Origin: Christiangramia crocea
Lineage (GTDB): Bacteria; Bacteroidota; Bacteroidia; Flavobacteriales; Flavobacteriaceae
Assembly (NCBI RefSeq): GCF_022410465.1
Contig: NZ_JAJSON010000019.1
Coordinates: 62,001 to 126,000, forward strand
Length of the DNA: 64,000 bases
Reading direction: 5' to 3'
Shown: positions 61,586 to 64,000 of the stretch, one piece after another
Layout of the letters: each line of letters begins with the position of its first letter
Position numbering within the stretch: position 1 is the stretch's first letter
Notes under the pieces: model-generated
What the model was told of the DNA's origin: nothing
What the model saw: the letters and a program-made list of their open reading frames with translations, nothing else
Database searches by the model: none
Made by a program: the position numbers and the translations under genes

Positions 61586-62530
61586 ATGTTAGCAAGAGTA
61601 GCCAACAATCTATTTTGGATGGGCAGATATATAGAGAGAGCTGAACATTTAGCCAGATATCTGAATGTAAATTATTTCTCCTCTCTGGACGCACCCAATG
61701 AGCTTTCACAAACCCGTCAGTTCGTATTGCAGTCTATGCTATTTATGGCAGATGATTTCAGCAGGACTGAAAATGAACTCGATGAGCAGGAAGTATTATA
61801 TGATATTGGATTGAATCCGGATAAAGCTTATTCCATAATCAATTATGTAAAACTTGCCCGGGAAAACGCCAATAGTGCACGAGACCTTATCTCAACCGAA
61901 CTATATGAGTCCATTAATAAATTCTACCATTTTGTACTGAACTATTCAGTTGATAATTTTACCCAGAGAGGCTTATATGACTTCACAGTTCAGGTAACCG
62001 AAAATGTTTCGGTATTACGTGGAAAGATCAGAGGAACTCTCCTGCACGATGAGGTTTACGCGATCATAATGCTTGGGATTAACATCGAACGGGCCACCCA
62101 GATCATACGTATTATTAACTCAAAATACAAGGACGCGGTTTTAGCTCAGGGAAGTTACGGAGATACATTAAAGAACAGTTATGAATGGACGACCTTGCTG
62201 AAGTGTGCAGAATCTTACGACATGATGCGAAGGTTTTACAGAAAAACGCCTACCAGCTTCACTACTCTTGAATTCCTTATCCTCAACCCGGATTGTCCGC
62301 GCTCGGTAATTAACAGCCTCAACCAGGTATGTGAACATATTAAAGTTTTAAGCCATGAGAAATATCCTTCCAAGACATCTTCTGAGTTTCTTATAGGAAA
62401 GATAAGAGCGAAATATCAGTTTAAAATCATTGAAGAAATCGAGAGTGATCTGCAAACCTTCATTCAGAATATTCTGGACGATCTCAATAATATAGGGGTG
62501 AAATTAGAAAATGAATATTTTCATTATTAA
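61586..62530 (+). CDS. Alpha-E domain protein
   Basis: A 314-residue, largely helical protein of the alpha-E family (formerly DUF403). It begins MLARVANNLFWMGRYIERAE HLAR, the family signature with the Arg-Tyr-Ile-Glu-Arg core, and later has IVEIGINIERATQIIRI-type sequence (IMLGINIERATQIIRIINS). The domain is always found with the circularly permuted ATP-grasp protein or fused to it, and probably supports its reaction; no activity has been shown. It is coupled with the upstream gene and 42 bases before the transglutaminase gene. Confidence 0.9.
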   Translation: MLARVANNLFWMGRYIERAEHLARYLNVNYFSSLDAPNELSQTRQFVLQSMLFMADDFSRTENELDEQEVLYDIGLNPDKAYSIINYVKLARENANSARDLISTELYESINKFYHFVLNYSVDNFTQRGLYDFTVQVTENVSVLRGKIRGTLLHDEVYAIIMLGINIERATQIIRIINSKYKDAVLAQGSYGDTLKNSYEWTTLLKCAESYDMMRRFYRKTPTSFTTLEFLILNPDCPRSVINSLNQVCEHIKVLSHEKYPSKTSSEFLIGKIRAKYQFKIIEEIESDLQTFIQNILDDLNNIGVKLENEYFHY

Positions 62531-62560
62531 TTCACCAAAATCATCTTAATTTGCCTTTCT

Positions 62561-62568
62561 TAAATTTG
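62561..62568 (+). promoter_or_regulatory. Possible internal -7 element before the transglutaminase gene (TAAATTTG)
   Basis: TAAATTTG with its G 5 bases before the ATG would give a leaderless transcript within the operon. No -33 element at the usual distance, so this may be chance. Confidence 0.3.
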
Positions 62569-62572
62569 AAAT

Positions 62573-63421
62573 ATGGACCTTGATTATCATATAAGGTATT
62601 CCGCTACAAACAAGTACGAAAACCAGGCTGACGGTGGGTTATGGCAATTTCTCATAATTCCTGAGAACAATGAATCACAGGAATTGATCACAGCTAGTTT
62701 TACAAATTCGCTCAAGATAAAGGTAGAAAATTCAATTAACGGATATAATTTCAAGACCTATCGCATTCGACCTACTCAGAGCTTCGAGATAGTTGAATTT
62801 AATGCTGACTTCCACCTTGTAAAAAAGGCTGAAAATATTTTTGAAAAGGTAGCCAATGTCTATGATAAAGAATATGAAGTCCTTAGATCCATAAGCTTCA
62901 AAGCTGAAAATGATATCTTCCTTAGAAACACTTTACTGACCACCTTGCAAAACCCGGTAGATTTCCAATTTGATGAATCAATATCAATTTTTGATAACCT
63001 TCAAAAACTGAATGCCTGGATACATAATGAATTCACCTTTAAAACCGATGTGACCGATATTGATACCGATCTAAACCATATTCTTGAAATTAAACAGGGA
63101 GTTTGTCAGGATTTTGCGCATCTGTTTATCGCGATCGCAAAGAACTTTGGAATTCCAACCCGTTATGTTTCTGGCTATCTACACCAGGGCAATGGTTACT
63201 TTGGGGATTCCCAGATGCATGCCTGGGTGGAATGCAATATTCCCGGTGCAGGCTGGATAGGTTTTGATCCTACCAACAACCTCCTTGCTGTTGAAAATCA
63301 TATCAAGGTTGCCCACGGTAAGGATTATTCCGATTGCCCGCCAATTAAAGGAGTTGTTTATTCCTCAGGAAAGAACGAAACCGAATATACCGTACAGGTT
63401 CTGGCCCATCAACAGCAGTAA
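62573..63421 (+). CDS. Transglutaminase-like cysteine peptidase family protein
   Basis: A 282-residue protein. The N-terminal beta domain (about 1-110, LDYHIRYSATNKYENQADGG) is followed by the papain-like transglutaminase core with Cys178 in KQGVCQDFAHL, His216 in SQMHAWVECNI and Asp232 in GWIGFDPTNN. No signal peptide, so it is probably cytoplasmic. In this operon type it is thought to cut or exchange amide bonds, perhaps the ones made by the ATP-grasp partner. Confidence 0.92.
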   Translation: MDLDYHIRYSATNKYENQADGGLWQFLIIPENNESQELITASFTNSLKIKVENSINGYNFKTYRIRPTQSFEIVEFNADFHLVKKAENIFEKVANVYDKEYEVLRSISFKAENDIFLRNTLLTTLQNPVDFQFDESISIFDNLQKLNAWIHNEFTFKTDVTDIDTDLNHILEIKQGVCQDFAHLFIAIAKNFGIPTRYVSGYLHQGNGYFGDSQMHAWVECNIPGAGWIGFDPTNNLLAVENHIKVAHGKDYSDCPPIKGVVYSSGKNETEYTVQVLAHQQQ

Positions 63422-63480
63422 TTTTTCCCTGTTACAATCCTCTGAGTGAGAACGAACAAAATGTGCTCAAAAAAGGCTAA

Positions 63481-64000
63481 TTAATAGCTTCCAATTGGTG
63501 AACCGTCCGGAATCTTTGGAACATTAATGTCAAGCTTGAATTCTTCGGGTTCTTCTCTGAATCGCTTGATATGCCTATACATTTCTGCTGAAACCGCATC
63601 CTTTCGTGTTCTGAGCCAGTTTGCCAGTTCATCGATCTTCTGATTGGCTACAGACCTTACCAGCGGAGTGGATTTATCATTAACAGCCAGGTTCAGCAAA
63701 TGTTTGAACACTACAAAATTGATGGTGTTCTGAACACTTTTCAGGTATTCATCTTTTTTATCATTTTTAATGGTCTGTGATATGGTCTCATCAAGCACAT
63801 AATCCAGCCCGGGAAGTTTCCTGTCTAAAGCATGCTGCTGTACCAGCCTTTCTGCTCTTGCCGGATGAAACAATAAAGCAAGGGTCATATCGCCAGCAGT
63901 TGCAGGTGCGCCAAGCGCATCAAAGGCAACATCAGTATTACTTTTAAAAGATTCTCGGTCTCTTGAATATCCAAAGGCTCGTGGTGGAAATAACTTCAGT
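63481..64000 (-). CDS. Zinc-dependent metalloprotease, DUF5117/DUF5118 family (C-terminal part)
   Basis: Only the last 173 or so codons are inside the window; the gene begins beyond base 64000. The visible chain runs LFPPRAFGYSRDRESFKSN, then DVAFDALGAPATAGDMTLAL, then LFHPARAERLVQQHALDRKL, and ends PKIPDGSPIGSY. This C-terminal helical part is characteristic of the large secreted Bacteroidota metalloproteases with DUF5117 and DUF5118 domains. The HExxH zinc site is upstream of the visible part and was not seen. Confidence 0.8.
   Translation of the reverse strand, partial: LKLFPPRAFGYSRDRESFKSNTDVAFDALGAPATAGDMTLALLFHPARAERLVQQHALDRKLPGLDYVLDETISQTIKNDKKDEYLKSVQNTINFVVFKHLLNLAVNDKSTPLVRSVANQKIDELANWLRTRKDAVSAEMYRHIKRFREEPEEFKLDINVPKIPDGSPIGSY

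Noticed and set aside
1-64000. Defence islands, prophages, insertion sequences, CRISPR arrays, tRNA and rRNA genes
   Set aside because: None was recognised on reading both strands. The window is mainly conserved chromosomal genes.

Overview
The window looks like a chromosomal segment from a marine-type member of the Flavobacteriaceae (Bacteroidota), close to the Gramella/Christiangramia group. This is inferred from gene content and signals, not from a search. Pointers are the low GC content, Bacteroidota -7 promoter elements (TAnnTTTG), the fused LpxC-FabZ, HisB and HisIE proteins, a PorX-type response regulator, YfhO, DUF4834 and DUF4258 proteins, and a histidine operon in the order GDCBH-AF-IE. 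I saw no rRNA or tRNA gene, prophage, insertion sequence or CRISPR array. No gap between genes exceeds about 300 bases.

Layout. 1-3.6 kb: a CorA transporter cut by the window edge, RecQ, and a divergent TruA-like pseudouridine synthase. 3.8-13.6 kb, mostly plus strand: small DUF4242 and DUF3616 proteins, a secreted DPP-IV-type peptidase followed by a GyrI-like protein, a DUF1853 protein and a TauE/SafE permease, then a cation-efflux protein, a baeRF-type release-factor homologue, a NYN-LOTUS RNA-binding nuclease and a pirin. 13.7-21.6 kb, minus strand: the complete histidine operon. It is preceded by an 18-residue leader peptide with four consecutive histidines and an attenuator hairpin, and it contains a small four-helix-bundle gene and REP-like repeats. 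21.7-26.4 kb: prohibitin-like protein, a VWA membrane protein, FabG and SucD. 26.6-28.6 kb: a BlaI/BlaR1-like pair with two operators placed exactly on the promoter elements. 28.7-35.1 kb: a lipid A operon (HD hydrolase, lpxD, lpxC-fabZ, lpxA, efp, a second LpxD-like acyltransferase, SnoaL-like). 35.2-39.9 kb: porX, tsaE, a short secreted peptide, a membrane protein, alanine dehydrogenase and a DUF4258 protein.

40-46.3 kb holds a thiol peroxidase, an endonuclease III without its iron-sulfur cysteines, an ECF sigma factor with an inverted repeat in its leader, a UvrA paralogue missing one zinc site, and a secreted protein with a Tyr/Asn-rich middle and an Arg/Ser-rich tail under an apparent sigma-54 promoter. 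46.4-51.6 kb is a surface-polysaccharide type group (flippase, glycosyltransferase, YfhO). 53.1-55.6 kb carries an alpha-oxoamine synthase and a cysteine-synthase-like enzyme that together suggest sulfonolipid (capnine) synthesis. 55.6-64 kb has an oligopeptidase B, YbaB, a redoxin, threonine aldolase, a three-gene ATP-grasp / alpha-E / transglutaminase operon, and the 3' end of a metalloprotease gene.

Most of the window is core housekeeping. The parts most worth a second look are the his attenuator, the double operator of the BlaI pair, the sigma-factor leader, the sigma-54-driven secreted protein, the sulfonolipid pair, the ATP-grasp/transglutaminase operon, and the structured intergenic region near 11.9 kb.
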